NCBI RefSeq assembly: GCF_001314325.1
Contig: NZ_CP009429.1
Span: forward strand, 5,022,501 to 5,086,500
Source of the DNA: Sphingopyxis macrogoltabida
Lineage (GTDB): Bacteria > Pseudomonadota > Alphaproteobacteria > Sphingomonadales > Sphingomonadaceae
Reading direction: 5' to 3'
Length of the DNA stretch: 64,000 bases
Part shown: positions 63,884-64,000 of the stretch, piece after piece
Position numbering within the stretch: position 1 is the stretch's first letter
Layout: each line of letters starts with the position of its first letter
The notes under the pieces: generated by a model
What the model was told of the DNA's origin: nothing
What the model saw: only the letters and a program-made list of their open reading frames with translations
Databases searched by the model: none
Position numbers and translations under genes: made by a program

Positions 63884-64000
63884 TCGGCGGCCTGCGCCCG
63901 CGGCAGGCGACGCAGCATCAGGATCGCCAGCCATCCGAAGAGCGCCGCGACGATAAAGGCCGCGCCCGGAAAATGCACCGGCGCCTTGGCGGCGGTGAAA
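63856..64000 (-). CDS. TCR/Tet-type MFS transporter (partial, C-terminus only)
   Basis: Forty-seven C-terminal residues and the stop of a major facilitator transporter. The segment KAPVHFPGAAFIVAALFGWL followed by LMLRRLPRAQ is the last helix and tail seen in TetA-like MFS proteins. The rest lies beyond the right edge. It converges on the CinA-like gene and overlaps its last 28 bases, so neither can have a conventional terminator in between. Confidence 0.65.
   Translation of the reverse strand, partial: FTAAKAPVHFPGAAFIVAALFGWLAILMLRRLPRAQAADQMPPAVTG

Overview
The window is GC-rich chromosomal DNA from a Sphingomonadales alphaproteobacterium, most likely Sphingopyxis or a close relative. That call rests on the protein style (FprA-type reductase, DUF3297, the sphingomonad-length GyrB), the frequent 4-bp ATGA/GTGA gene overlaps, the encoded CCA ends of the tRNAs, and the dispersed palindromes typical of this group. 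No prophage, CRISPR array, complete insertion sequence or plasmid gene was seen. Both ends cut a gene: a PepSY membrane protein on the left and a TetA-like MFS transporter on the right.

Layout. 0-4.5 kb: PepSY and DUF3649 iron-related membrane proteins, then an S9 peptidase with an enolase-superfamily enzyme behind it. 4.7-15.3 kb: tRNA-Gln, FprA reductase with a DoxX protein, an M19 dipeptidase, acyl-CoA dehydrogenase with an M20 amidohydrolase, a GT22 mannosyltransferase, NadB, an orphan ABC ATPase and a DUF4402 protein. 15.3-25 kb: hemerythrin-like protein, DUF3297, glutaminase, a VOC-ArsR-SRPBCC operon, an Lhr-type helicase, an RlpA-like protein, GyrB and a lipoprotein. 25.2-32.6 kb: an eight-gene minus-strand operon (DUF4129, DUF4350, MoxR ATPase, DUF58, SpoIIM-like, RDD, nitroreductase, lipoprotein) in which every junction overlaps. 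32.7-36.8 kb: a fused alpha/beta 2-oxoacid dehydrogenase E1 overlapping a FabD-like acyltransferase, then a LuxR-type regulator with a degenerate receiver.

37-47.1 kb looks like a hydroxyproline/proline catabolic island: amino-acid permease, Ldh-family imine reductase, GntR regulator, FAD D-amino-acid dehydrogenase, proline-racemase-family epimerase, DHDPS-family deaminase, semialdehyde dehydrogenase and a secreted prolidase-like amidohydrolase. GTATAC-centred palindromes lie in both divergent promoter regions. 47.1-55.3 kb: a TetR regulator, an ABC ATPase, a giant ABC permease fused to an M1 metallopeptidase, and two secreted alpha/beta hydrolases. 55.4-64 kb: tRNA-Glu, RecJ with two bacterial PH-domain proteins, an alkylsulfatase, a flavodoxin-like protein, a GST, a CinA-type protein and the cut MFS gene.

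The most unusual features are non-coding. Two unrelated-sequence elements (42684-42949 and 62841-63111) share one blueprint: about 270 bp, 32-bp terminal inverted repeats matching at 31 of 32 positions, two internal hairpins, TA-like ends, and a position 10-12 bp upstream of a start codon. One of them splits the hydroxyproline operon and supplies part of the upstream gene's stop codon. A second repeat class is a mosaic: a 144-bp outer element carrying REP-type cores, present as two near-identical inverted copies and a third copy with a different core.
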